From the NCBI GenBank assembly GCA_964471755.1, contig CAYYJM010000153.1, positions 1-15,096 of the forward strand: 15,096 nucleotides of DNA, given 5' to 3'. The position numbers were made by a program, and so were the translations under genes. Below are positions 8,203 to 15,096 of the stretch, in pieces. The notes below the pieces were generated by a model, which searched no databases, was not told where the DNA came from, and saw nothing but the letters and a program-made list of their open reading frames with translations. This DNA comes from CAYYJM01 sp964471755. Lineage in GTDB: Bacteria > Planctomycetota > Planctomycetia > Gemmatales > Gemmataceae. The number at the start of each line of letters is the position of its first letter. The first letter of the stretch is position 1.

Positions 8203-9192
8203 CATGCCGGCGAAATCTGCTTTCCGGCCTTCTGGAAGGCCACCCAGGGCTACTTCCATCTGGTGCCCTTTCTGCTGGTTCTGTTCATGCTGGTGAGTGG
8301 GTTCGTCATTCCCGCCAGCCTCGAACGTCGCGGTTCGGTCGGTGGGTTCTGGATCAGTCGGGTCTTTCGTCTCTATCCGCTTTACTGGTTCAGTCTGGCT
8401 CTCCTGTTCGGGGTCTACCTGATCGCCCCGCCGCTGACGGCGTTCGACCCGCGGAGCGGTTGGTCCTGGCTGGCCAACGCCACGATGTTCCAGGATGTCC
8501 TGCGCGTTCCGCACGCCAATCCGGTGTTCTGGACGTTGACCATCGAGATGGCGTTTTACCTGCTCTGCTCGGGGCTCTTCGCTCTGGACCTGCTCGGGCG
8601 ATCCTGCGGGGTCGCCTGGCTGGGGTTGGCCGCGCTGGGTCTGCTCGGAACGGTCCTTCCTCTGGTTCTCGGCATTCGCTTTCCGGCCGGCTATGCCTTC
8701 CTGCTCCTTTCGGCCCAGTTCGGGGCGGTGTTCTACCACGTCGCCGAGGGGCGGACGAGTTGGCGTCAACTCGCCCCGCTGCTCGCCGCATTACTGGTCG
8801 TCAGCGCCGGCGTGGCCTACACCAATTTCGCGTTTCTTTCTCGGGCCGAGGGGCGGTTCTCGTTCCTGAGCGTCTTCACGGCCTGGGTGGCCGCGTTCGT
8901 CGTCTTTCTCGTCCTCCTCGGCCTGCGACCGCGCATCCCCCGCCTGCTTCTCGGCCTGGGGACCATCAGTTACTCGGTCTATCTACTGCATCCACTGGTG
9001 CTGCGATTGCTGCCGGGCCACCTCCCGCCGACGCTGTTCCTGACCCTGGCGTTCGGAATCACCCTGGCGGTGGCGTCGATGACCTATGTGTTCATCGAGC
9101 GTCCCTTTGTTCGCCTGGGCACGTTTCTGTCTCGGCATGCCGATGCGCCTGCCCGCGTGGTCACCGTGCCAGCGGTCCGCGCCGCGGCGTAG
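8203..9192 (+). CDS. Acyltransferase 3 family membrane protein (OafA-like), 5' end missing
   Basis: This is an integral membrane acyltransferase of the OafA/YrhL type, which typically O-acylates polysaccharides, lipids or other surface glycans; the substrate here is unknown. The visible 329 residues contain the conserved helix FLLVLFMLVSGFVI followed by FWISRVFRLYPLYW, the FWTLTIEMAFYLL motif, the C-terminal signature GLGTISYSVYLLHPLVLR, and a YVFIERPF ending. About eight to ten hydrophobic helices can be counted. The N-terminal helix with the conserved catalytic histidine should lie in the 93-N gap or just before it, so the true start is not visible. The frame is open from the gap edge (HAGEICFPAFW), so the GTG at 8263 is not a credible start. 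The upstream GAGGAGG at 8066 may be its ribosome site. It converges with the metallopeptidase-like gene, with 12 bp between the stops. Confidence 0.85.
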   Translation, partial: HAGEICFPAFWKATQGYFHLVPFLLVLFMLVSGFVIPASLERRGSVGGFWISRVFRLYPLYWFSLALLFGVYLIAPPLTAFDPRSGWSWLANATMFQDVLRVPHANPVFWTLTIEMAFYLLCSGLFALDLLGRSCGVAWLGLAALGLLGTVLPLVLGIRFPAGYAFLLLSAQFGAVFYHVAEGRTSWRQLAPLLAALLVVSAGVAYTNFAFLSRAEGRFSFLSVFTAWVAAFVVFLVLLGLRPRIPRLLLGLGTISYSVYLLHPLVLRLLPGHLPPTLFLTLAFGITLAVASMTYVFIERPFVRLGTFLSRHADAPARVVTVPAVRAAA

Positions 9193-9204
9193 CCCTGTCA
9201 GCGG

Positions 9205-10050
9205 TCATCGACCTGCATGGCGGGCGATCGTCTCGCTCTTGACGCCGAGCAGAGCGACGACGCGCTGGACGAACGGTTTCTGCTCCCTGGGGACGCTGAA
9301 GTACCAGTTTTCGAGGTAGCTCTCAAAACTGTTGGTCGGGTCGGGTCGGCCCAGGTTGAGGTAGCGGAAGGCTTCCCAGTGGTGCGGGTCTCGTTCGAGA
9401 AGCCGGACCAGGTGGACGGCAACGACCTGGTTCCGATCGCGCAGGTACGGATCGGCTCGCAGAGCGGGACGGTTCCTCGCAAACCATGCGGGTATTCGCT
9501 CCTCGGCCGGAGCTTCGACTCCGCGGATTCGTCGGTCGGCGTAGTCGGCCAGAGCCGGGGCGTAGGACTTCCAGTTGGAGTAGGGCGGCTTCACCTTCCA
9601 CGTCTCGGCCATGCGCTTCAGTACGAACAGCGAGGCCGCCTCGCCGACGGACTCATCGAACCACTGATTCTCGTTGCCGATCTTGTTATCGCTCCGGCGA
9701 TCGTAGTGCGTGACGATGTGGCCAAGTTCGTGGGCGAACTGGAAGGCGAACTGAGCCCAGTGCCGACCGCGGACGGCGAGTCGGACGGTAAACTCGCCAC
9801 TCGCCGCCCGGCGATAATCGACCTGGGGCGCGTCGCCAGTCGAGATGACCCGGATGTGGATAGGGCGCGCTGGCGGAACAACCTGGAGAAGTTCCCGACC
9901 GGCCGATTGCAGGACCGCCTGGATGTTGTCCTTGTCGGCGTCACCCCAGTCGTCGCCCTCGATGCGGATCACGAGTTGTTCCGCTGCCGACAAGGGAGTT
10001 CCGGCGAGGCCCATGACCAGCACGAGCAGAAGACGGCCGAACGACCCCAT
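9205..10050 (-). CDS. Exported HExxH metallopeptidase-like protein
   Basis: This 281-aa protein has an N-terminal signal peptide (about 1-22, ending LSAAEQ). A zinc-binding motif, HELGH, lies at 107-111 in the context FAFQFAHELGHIVTHY. A second conserved-looking segment, QWFDESVGEAASLF (129-142), offers E133 or E137 as the third metal ligand. That is the pattern of gluzincin-type (HExxH...E) peptidases. The rest is mixed helical sequence with several Trp and Tyr residues. I know of no named family for it, and proteolysis is inferred from the motif only. The ATG at 10050 has GAGAGG 6 nt upstream. The gene converges with the acyltransferase and diverges from the propeller/esterase operon. It probably acts in the periplasm or outside the cell. 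Confidence 0.75.
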   Translation of the reverse strand: MGSFGRLLLVLVMGLAGTPLSAAEQLVIRIEGDDWGDADKDNIQAVLQSAGRELLQVVPPARPIHIRVISTGDAPQVDYRRAASGEFTVRLAVRGRHWAQFAFQFAHELGHIVTHYDRRSDNKIGNENQWFDESVGEAASLFVLKRMAETWKVKPPYSNWKSYAPALADYADRRIRGVEAPAEERIPAWFARNRPALRADPYLRDRNQVVAVHLVRLLERDPHHWEAFRYLNLGRPDPTNSFESYLENWYFSVPREQKPFVQRVVALLGVKSETIARHAGR

Positions 10051-10273
10051 ACGTTGCCTCTCGATCGGGCGATTGTCTAGAAATCCGGGCGGGGATCACT
10101 TCTTGCGCCGTTTCTTCTACCACCATCAACATCCGCTCGCAAGTACCGAACCCGACGCCGGGCTCGTGTGGAAGTCGGCAAGAATTCGTGACGAAAAGGA
10201 TTGACAGAGGTCAGGTGGCCGGCTCACCTTCATGGTTCTGGTCGAATGACGTGACGCCGTGGAGGAATGAGCC
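10051..10273. other. Divergent intergenic region between peptidase-like and propeller genes
   Basis: This 223-bp spacer should hold promoters for both flanking genes. On the plus strand a perfect TTGACA lies at 10201-10206, but the hexamer 17 bp downstream (TCACCT) is a poor -10 match. On the minus strand, TAGACAAT just before the peptidase-like gene (around 10073-10080) could be a -10. No ORF with coding character, RNA or clear terminator was seen. Confidence 0.4.
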
Positions 10274-11572
10274 ATGAGAGGCGTTCTCGTATTGTTGATG
10301 GCCGTGAGCTGGGCTGCCTCGGGGCACGCGGACAACTGGCCCGCCTGGCGCGGCGTCAACGGAGCCGGCGTGTCGTCGGAGCAGAAACTTCCGTTGAAGT
10401 GGAGCCCCACGGAGAACGTCCGCTGGAAGGTGAAGCTGCCCTCGGCCGGCAACTCGACGCCGATCATCTGGGGCGATCGTGTCTTCATCACCCAGGCCAA
10501 CGACGTGACCCTCTGGCCGCCCAAGGTGCCCGGCAACTTCGCCGGCGGCTCCTCGGCCGGCGGACATGCCGTCGCCGAGAAGCGCTCCGTCCTCTGCTTC
10601 CAGCGTTCCGACGGCAAGCTGCTCTGGCAACGCGATGTCATCTACAAGGAGAAGGAGATCACGCACCCGACAAATCCCTTCTGTTCCGCGTCGCCGGTCA
10701 CCGACGGTGAGCGTGTCATCGCCAGCCACGGCTCGGCCGGCCTGGTCTGCTACGACTTCGACGGCAAGGAACTATGGCGCTACGATGTCGGCAAGATCGA
10801 GCATCTCTGGGGCACCGCCTCATCGCCGATCATTTATGGCGACCTGTGCATTCAGTGGTGTGGCCCCGGCGAGCGGCAGTTCCTCCTGGCCGTGGACAAG
10901 CGGACGGGCAAGAAGGTGTGGGAGACGCACGAACCGGGCGGCGACACCGGCATCACCAGCCGGAAGTTCCTCGGCTCGTGGAGTACGCCGATCATCATCC
11001 GCGTCGGCAACGAGGATCAGTTGCTGTTCGCCGTGCCGCACAAGCTCAAGGGCTACGACCCGAAGACGGGCAAGGAACTCTGGTCGTGCGATGGGCCGGG
11101 CAGCTACTGCTACTCGTCGCCGCTGTTCGTCGATGGCCTCGCCGTGTTCGGGCAGACCCTCGTCAAGGTCGGCGGCACCGGCGACATCAGCAAGCAGCGC
11201 CTCCGACACCGGGTCGGTTCGATGTACATCAGCACGGCCGCGATCGTGGGCGATTACCTCTACACGTACAACGGCGCGGGTGTCGCCAACTGTTACGAGT
11301 GGAAGACGGGCAAGGAACTGTGGAAGGACCAGATCGAGGGCCGGCCGGGCGGCGGAGCCGCCTGGGGCTCGCCGGTCCACGCGGCCGGCCGGATCTACAT
11401 CACCGATCAGCAGGGGACGACCTTCGTGTTCGCGGCCGGCCCGAAGTACGCGCTCCTGGCGACCAACCCGCTGAAGGAACACTGCAACGCCTCAATCGCT
11501 GTCTCCCAGGGTGATCTGTTCATCCGCACGCACAAGCATCTGTGGTGCATCGGTGAGGCGAAGCAACCGTAA
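10274..11572 (+). CDS. Secreted PQQ-like beta-propeller repeat protein
   Basis: This 432-aa protein has a signal peptide (about 1-19, ending ASGHA) followed by DNWPAWRGVNGAGVS, the usual opening of planctomycete/verrucomicrobial PQQ-like propeller proteins. Repeated blade motifs include VLCFQRSDGKLLWQRDV, GLVCYDFDGKELWRYDV, LLAVDKRTGKKVWE, KGYDPKTGKELWS and CYEWKTGKELWKD. Together they suggest one complete six- to eight-bladed propeller. No catalytic dehydrogenase features were recognised, so a scaffold or binding role is as likely as an enzyme. The ATG at 10274 is preferred over the ATG at 10267: GGAGG (10261-10265) is 8 nt from it and overlaps too closely with the other, and only this frame carries the signal peptide. 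The esterase gene follows after 16 bp, so the two are likely co-expressed. Confidence 0.88.
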   Translation: MRGVLVLLMAVSWAASGHADNWPAWRGVNGAGVSSEQKLPLKWSPTENVRWKVKLPSAGNSTPIIWGDRVFITQANDVTLWPPKVPGNFAGGSSAGGHAVAEKRSVLCFQRSDGKLLWQRDVIYKEKEITHPTNPFCSASPVTDGERVIASHGSAGLVCYDFDGKELWRYDVGKIEHLWGTASSPIIYGDLCIQWCGPGERQFLLAVDKRTGKKVWETHEPGGDTGITSRKFLGSWSTPIIIRVGNEDQLLFAVPHKLKGYDPKTGKELWSCDGPGSYCYSSPLFVDGLAVFGQTLVKVGGTGDISKQRLRHRVGSMYISTAAIVGDYLYTYNGAGVANCYEWKTGKELWKDQIEGRPGGGAAWGSPVHAAGRIYITDQQGTTFVFAAGPKYALLATNPLKEHCNASIAVSQGDLFIRTHKHLWCIGEAKQP

Positions 11573-11588
11573 CGGACAGGAGGCTGTC

Positions 11589-13343
11589 ATGTTCATTGCA
11601 CCCTGGCGTTGGGCTCCCCTGCTCCTCTTCGTCGCCGGCATCGCGCTGGCGGTGTCCAGCGTCGCGCCGGCCGAGCCGGGCAAGGTCGAGGTCGCCGGCA
11701 TCCGGGCGATCCACCGGCACGGCCAGACCTTCGTGACGTGGAAGGATGTCGCCGAGGGCGATGCCGGCGCGGGCTATCGCTACAGCCTCTACCGTTCCGA
11801 TCGGCCGATCACGGCCGACAACCTGGCGAAGGCGGAGCTGTGCTACCACGGCGTCCTCTACAATTCGGCCCGGCTCTACGGCACGGCGTTCAACAAGAAG
11901 GACCGCCTCGACGCCATGAAGGAGTACAGCATTCTCGCCGAGGGTGGCGAGCCGTTACCGGCCTGGAGCGGCCTGGCGGTCTGCACCACGAAGAAAGCCG
12001 GCAAGACCTACTACGCCGTCGTCGCCACCGATGAGAAGCTACGCCCGGTCAGTGCGGTCGTGCCGGGCCAGAGTGCCACGGTGCAGGCCGTGGACGAGAA
12101 ACCAGGGCCGATCCAGGCGATCAAGCTCCACGACTCGAAGAAGCGGAAGGGGCCTTCCGTCGCCAACACCAGCATCACCGGTACGAAGGGCCTACCGCTG
12201 CATCTGACGCTGCACGGCAGTCAGGGAACCGGCGGCGGAGCCGGGACGTATGGCGACTACTATCTCTTCTTCGGCACGCCGGAGATGGGCTACCGCGATG
12301 GCCTGGCTGGCGTCTTCTCCGTCGAGGAACACCGTCGCAAGGAAGGCAACCGCCTGCTGCTGCGCGTGCGTGATGCGGTGGAGCATCCGAGCGGCTTGCG
12401 AGCGATGGAGACGTACTGGTTCGGCTACCTCTGTGTGCCGCAGGGGGCCAGCCATGCCGAGCCGCGCGTCTATCCGTTCACCGAGAACCAGCTGCTGTGG
12501 ATCACGCGCTGGGCGGTCGAGCGGTACGGAGCCGACCCGGAACGCGTGACCGTTGGTGGTACTTCCTCCGGTGGCGTGGGCTCGAACAACGTCGGCTTTC
12601 GGCATCCCGAACGGTTCGCCGCCGCCTATCCGGTCGTGGGGCGAGTGCGGCGTGTGCCGGCCATCGCGCTGGACGGCAAGTTCGATCGGATGAAGGGCGC
12701 GCTGATGGCCGACGGCAAGACGGCGTACTACGACCATGTCGATGGCCCGAAGTTCGCGGCCGAGCATCACGAGGATCTGCCCTTCCTGGCCTGGGCGTGT
12801 GGCCGACATGATGGCTACGCCACCTGGCCGGAACACATCGACATGGTGAAGGCCCTGACCGCGTCGCACCACGGCTTCGCGTTCTCGTGGAACAACGGCG
12901 GCCACAGCGAGGGCGGCCGGGCCATGACGGCGATCCACCGCGACTACCCGGCCGAGAAGTTCGCCCGCAACCGGAGCTATCCCGCCTTCGGCAACAGCTC
13001 GATCGACCACAACATGGGCCACGGCGACCCGAAGGACGGCGACCTGGAAGGCGGCATCAACCTCGGCTTCGACTGGAAAGACGTCATCGACGAGCCGGGG
13101 CGATGGTCCGTGACGCTCTCCAACGCCCTGGCGAAGGAAGAGATGACGGTCGATGTCACGCCACGGCGATGTCAGAAGTTCAAGCCGCGTCCTGGCGACC
13201 GGTTCCGGTGGATGTCGTCCGCCGGGACGACCGGCATGGTCACGGCCGACAAGTTCGGCCTGGTGACGGTGGCGAAGGTGGTTCTCAAGCCGAGAGCGAG
13301 TACGACGGTGACGATACGGTTGGTTGCTGTTGGCGAACCTTGA
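11589..13343 (+). CDS. Secreted alpha/beta-hydrolase-type esterase
   Basis: This 584-aa exported protein has a signal peptide (about 1-28, ending SSVAPA). A probable fibronectin-III-like domain follows (about 32-150), with the HRHGQTFVTWKDV motif seen in planctomycete secreted hydrolases. Next comes a catalytic domain and a C-terminal beta-rich region (about 495-584). A full catalytic triad can be proposed: S326 in GGTSSGG (a GxSxG nucleophile elbow), D408 in GRHDGYATW and H439 in NNGGHSEGG. This fits esterases of the PHB-depolymerase/feruloyl-esterase kind; the substrate is unknown, though a plant or algal polysaccharide ester is possible. The ATG at 11589 has AGGAGG 5 nt upstream (11578-11583) and begins the signal peptide; an in-frame extension back to 11511 overlaps the preceding gene and is rejected. 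It is the second gene of a likely operon with the propeller protein. Confidence 0.8.
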   Translation: MFIAPWRWAPLLLFVAGIALAVSSVAPAEPGKVEVAGIRAIHRHGQTFVTWKDVAEGDAGAGYRYSLYRSDRPITADNLAKAELCYHGVLYNSARLYGTAFNKKDRLDAMKEYSILAEGGEPLPAWSGLAVCTTKKAGKTYYAVVATDEKLRPVSAVVPGQSATVQAVDEKPGPIQAIKLHDSKKRKGPSVANTSITGTKGLPLHLTLHGSQGTGGGAGTYGDYYLFFGTPEMGYRDGLAGVFSVEEHRRKEGNRLLLRVRDAVEHPSGLRAMETYWFGYLCVPQGASHAEPRVYPFTENQLLWITRWAVERYGADPERVTVGGTSSGGVGSNNVGFRHPERFAAAYPVVGRVRRVPAIALDGKFDRMKGALMADGKTAYYDHVDGPKFAAEHHEDLPFLAWACGRHDGYATWPEHIDMVKALTASHHGFAFSWNNGGHSEGGRAMTAIHRDYPAEKFARNRSYPAFGNSSIDHNMGHGDPKDGDLEGGINLGFDWKDVIDEPGRWSVTLSNALAKEEMTVDVTPRRCQKFKPRPGDRFRWMSSAGTTGMVTADKFGLVTVAKVVLKPRASTTVTIRLVAVGEP

Positions 13344-13383
13344 CAGGAGAAGCCGATTCGCAGGCGTGTGGCGCAGGCTGACT

Positions 13384-13917
13384 TCAACCCGTCACAACGG
13401 CTCCAGGTGTATCGCTTTCTGAGGCGGCGTCGAGCGACTTGACCCGGAGCGACACGATCTTGCCACCGCCGGCCGTCTGGCGTGCGACCTCCACGAATCC
13501 CAGGCGGTCGTGAAATGCCAGCGACACGGGGTTGGGCGGAACCACGTCCACCTCGGCCACCAGCCATGCCAGCCCGGCCTCTCGCGCGTACCGCTCGGCC
13601 AGCCGGTAGAATCGGCTGCCGATCCCGGCTCCGCGGTACGTCGGGTCCAGCGTCACCCGGTCGATGTACAGAAATCGCTTGAACCGGGCCGCGAACCAGC
13701 GGTAGTTGACGCTGTCGTACTCTCGACCATCGGCGAACGCCAGGAGGAAGCCGACCACCTGCCCGGCCGCGTCCGCAACACGGAGCAGGTCGGCCATCGC
13801 GGCCAGCGATCGGAAGCGGAGATCATCCATCGGACTGAGTACCGCGACGGACTCGGCGTTGAGCCGCACCACGGCAGCGGCGTCCGATTCCGTGTACTCC
13901 CGCAGTACCACTTCCAT
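13384..13917 (-). CDS. GNAT family N-acetyltransferase
   Basis: This 177-aa cytoplasmic protein should transfer an acetyl group from acetyl-CoA to an amine; the acceptor is not evident. The core GNAT fold is clear. The beta4/alpha3 acetyl-CoA loop is YIDRVTLDPTYRGAGIGSRF, with the R/Q-x-x-G-x-G/A pattern at R95-G-A-G-I-G. The later segment VPPNPVSLAFHDRLGFVEV is the usual beta6-alpha4 region. Length is typical for a single-domain GNAT. The ATG at 13917 has AAGGAGG about 8 nt upstream, and the 44-residue in-frame extension beyond it looks non-coding. It converges with the esterase gene, with 40 bp between the stops and no obvious terminator. Confidence 0.88.
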   Translation of the reverse strand: MEVVLREYTESDAAAVVRLNAESVAVLSPMDDLRFRSLAAMADLLRVADAAGQVVGFLLAFADGREYDSVNYRWFAARFKRFLYIDRVTLDPTYRGAGIGSRFYRLAERYAREAGLAWLVAEVDVVPPNPVSLAFHDRLGFVEVARQTAGGGKIVSLRVKSLDAASESDTPGAVVTG

Positions 13918-14075
13918 TCGCGCTGCCCTCCTTCGGCAACGATTCGCCCCACCCGCCTCGCGATGGGTTCTACCACCCCCGACCGGCCTTCGCAAGGATC
14001 GACCGCCTCTCGGGAGCCGCTTGCGCTGTCCAGGCTGCCCTCGCCACAAGGGTTTACGGCGACGGTTTTTGGGCC

Positions 14076-14150
14076 TTACCCCAGCAGCATCTTGTTTTGC
14101 AAGGGTTCTGGAAGCGGCCGGAAGGATTTTAGCGATTTTTACCCCAGCAG
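14076..14150 (+). repeat. 12-bp direct repeat in IS leader
   Basis: TTACCCCAGCAG occurs exactly at 14076-14087 and again at 14139-14150, 63 bp apart start to start. The second copy extends into ACCCC-AGCAG-GGGGT (14141-14155), a perfect 5-bp stem followed by TTGTT. Repeated short motifs in an IS end are often transposase-binding sites, and the stem could act as a weak terminator. Both roles are inferred. Confidence 0.45.
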
Positions 14151-14182
14151 GGGGTTTGTTGGGGTTTCGTTTGCGCTGTAAT

Positions 14183-14204
14183 CCTCCTGTATTCCATCAG
14201 GAGG
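14183..14204 (+). promoter_or_regulatory. Hairpin covering the transposase Shine-Dalgarno sequence
   Basis: CCTCCTG (14183-14189) and CAGGAGG (14198-14204) form a perfect 7-bp stem with an 8-nt loop (TATTCCAT). The 3' arm contains AGGAGG, which lies 8 nt before the transposase ATG at 14213 and is its evident ribosome-binding site. In the mRNA the hairpin would hide this site. RBS-masking hairpins are known in IS10 and IS50, where they stop outside transcription from over-producing transposase. Confidence 0.6.
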
Positions 14205-14212
14205 TCCCATCC

Positions 14213-15058
14213 ATGCGCATTCACGCTGCTCAACCGCTGTTCGCCTGGGGACAACTGGAAGACTGCCCTTTCCTGAACACCATCCGCGATTGCCTCCTGG
14301 CCGTCCCCGACCAGAACCTCCTGGATGACCTACGCCAGGCTCGCGGGAAGGGACGCAACGACTACGCCATCGAAGCCCTTTGGGGCGTCGTCTTGTTGAC
14401 CGTCCTGCTACGCCACACCCACTTCAACGACTGCCTGGCCGAACTCCATCGCAATCCACCGTTGTGCCGCTTGATCGGCATCACCTGCGAAGAGCAAATC
14501 TCCAACGAACACAACCTGTCGCGTTTCCTCGACACCCTGGGACAGCAGCCCCACCTGCAACACCTGCGCGACATCTTCGACGTCCTGGTTGGGCGACTGG
14601 GCCAGGCCATCCCTCACCTGGGACGAAAGACCGCTGGCGACGCCACGGGTCTGTCGGCTCGCGCCAAGAAATCCCTCGACGGCGTGGCAGAGGAGGTCAA
14701 GGCCGGCTTGCCGCAACCGACCGGTGGCCGCAAGGAATACCGCGACGACGACGGCCGAGTGACCGAAGTGGTGGAGTGGTTCGGCTACAAGTTGCACCTG
14801 CTGGTCGACGTCGAACACGAGGTGGTGCTGGCTTACCACGTCAGCGACACCAAAGCTGGCGACAACGAGTGGATAGCCGATCTGCTGAAGCAGGCGGAAG
14901 CCGACCTCGGGGCGGGATGCATCCAGACGCTGGCCTACGACAAGGCCGCCGACGACGGAGCCGTCCACGAGGAGTTGGCCCGTCGTGGCATCCGGCCTTT
15001 GATCCAGATCCGCACCCTGTGGAAGGAGGAACCGGAGCGAGCCTTTATCCCATGTTAG
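14213..15058 (+). CDS. DDE transposase (IS5/IS1182-like), C-terminally truncated
   Basis: This 281-aa fragment resembles DDE transposases with a DUF772-like N-terminal region (IEALWGVVLLTVLLRHTHFND, then NEHNLSRFLDTLG). The first catalytic aspartate is probably D143 in AGDATGLSARAK and the second D243 in LAYDKAADD. The third acidic residue should lie further downstream than the 38 residues that remain, so the protein is likely inactive. The sequence fits the family up to about LWKEEPER, then reads AFIPC and stops (15056-15058). This suggests a frameshift or an insertion near 15040. The ATG at 14213 follows AGGAGG and is the natural start; the in-frame sequence before it, back to 13706, lacks coding character. 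Translation is probably limited by the leader hairpin. The family name is from memory of related proteins. Confidence 0.8.
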   Translation: MRIHAAQPLFAWGQLEDCPFLNTIRDCLLAVPDQNLLDDLRQARGKGRNDYAIEALWGVVLLTVLLRHTHFNDCLAELHRNPPLCRLIGITCEEQISNEHNLSRFLDTLGQQPHLQHLRDIFDVLVGRLGQAIPHLGRKTAGDATGLSARAKKSLDGVAEEVKAGLPQPTGGRKEYRDDDGRVTEVVEWFGYKLHLLVDVEHEVVLAYHVSDTKAGDNEWIADLLKQAEADLGAGCIQTLAYDKAADDGAVHEELARRGIRPLIQIRTLWKEEPERAFIPC

Positions 15059-15096
15059 GAAAGTAATGCACGGGGAAGCGGGAGTTCAGAAGCATG

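Larger units (their letters stand above)
14050..15040 (+). mobile_element. Insertion sequence carrying a DDE transposase, probably incomplete
   Basis: A transposase gene with a T-rich 5' leader unlike the surrounding GC-rich sequence marks an insertion sequence. The left edge is not defined; it is placed near 14050, where the sequence changes character. The leader (13918-14212) also covers the GNAT promoter region. It contains a 12-bp direct repeat, TTACCCCAGCAG, at 14076-14087 and 14139-14150. The right end is missing because the transposase frame is lost near 15040, so terminal inverted repeats and target duplications cannot be tested here. Confidence 0.5.

Noticed and set aside
7498..8769. 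Minus-strand ORF of 423 codons across the 93-N gap
   Set aside because: It is open only because N codons are not read as stops, it is antisense to two recognisable genes, and its composition is Gln/Arg/Pro-rich shadow sequence.
9217..10080. Plus-strand ORF of 287 codons opposite the peptidase-like gene
   Set aside because: The minus strand has a signal peptide, a ribosome site and HELGH; this frame has no motif.
10201..10229. TTGACA as a promoter for the propeller/esterase operon
   Set aside because: The -35 is perfect but the -10 at the right distance (TCACCT) is poor; kept only as a note in the intergenic entry.
12192..13022. Minus-strand ORF of 276 codons opposite the esterase gene
   Set aside because: It is a shadow of the esterase coding region, which carries the catalytic motifs.
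13706..14212. In-frame upstream extension of the transposase
   Set aside because: It runs antisense through the GNAT gene and the T-rich IS leader; the ATG at 14213 with AGGAGG is the natural start.

Overview
The window looks like chromosomal DNA from a planctomycete, probably of the Gemmata/Gemmataceae type, and seems to be a draft or metagenome scaffold. The grounds are high GC, strongly G/C-ending codons, exported PQQ-type beta-propeller proteins (one of 1553 aa with TPR-like blocks), and an IS200-like HUH transposase with GC-rich palindromic repeats. Two runs of N (10 and 93 bases) mark assembly gaps. The taxonomic call is inference from gene style.

Left part (1-783): a RAYT-type HUH/Tyr transposase on the minus strand lies between two inverted copies of a 54-bp repeat. 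A third, diverged copy sits just beyond, in inverted orientation to the second. The repeat encodes the C-terminal tail and stop codon of the transposase and of the neighbouring membrane-protein gene. This REP/REPIN-like arrangement is the most interesting structure in the window.

740-3231 (minus): a two-gene operon with an ECF-transporter T component (CbiQ-like) followed 35 bp later by a 564-aa membrane protein of unknown function. No ATPase or substrate-binding partner is visible. 3352-8013 (plus): a divergent 1553-aa exported protein built as TPR-like block, propeller, TPR-like block, propeller, with a 10-N gap near residue 1350.

8203-9192 (plus): an OafA-type acyltransferase that lost its N-terminus to the 93-N gap. 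It converges on an exported HExxH metallopeptidase-like gene (minus, 9205-10050). Divergent from that gene, 10274-13343 holds a likely two-gene operon: a secreted single-propeller PQQ-like protein and, 16 bp later, a secreted alpha/beta-hydrolase-type esterase. A GNAT acetyltransferase (minus, 13384-13917) converges on the esterase.

Right end (about 14050-15058): an insertion sequence with a DDE transposase that stops early. Its Shine-Dalgarno sequence lies in the 3' arm of a perfect 7-bp hairpin, which would be expected to limit translation. The reading frame appears to leave transposase sequence near 15040, possibly at the edge of another insertion. No tRNA, rRNA or CRISPR array was seen.
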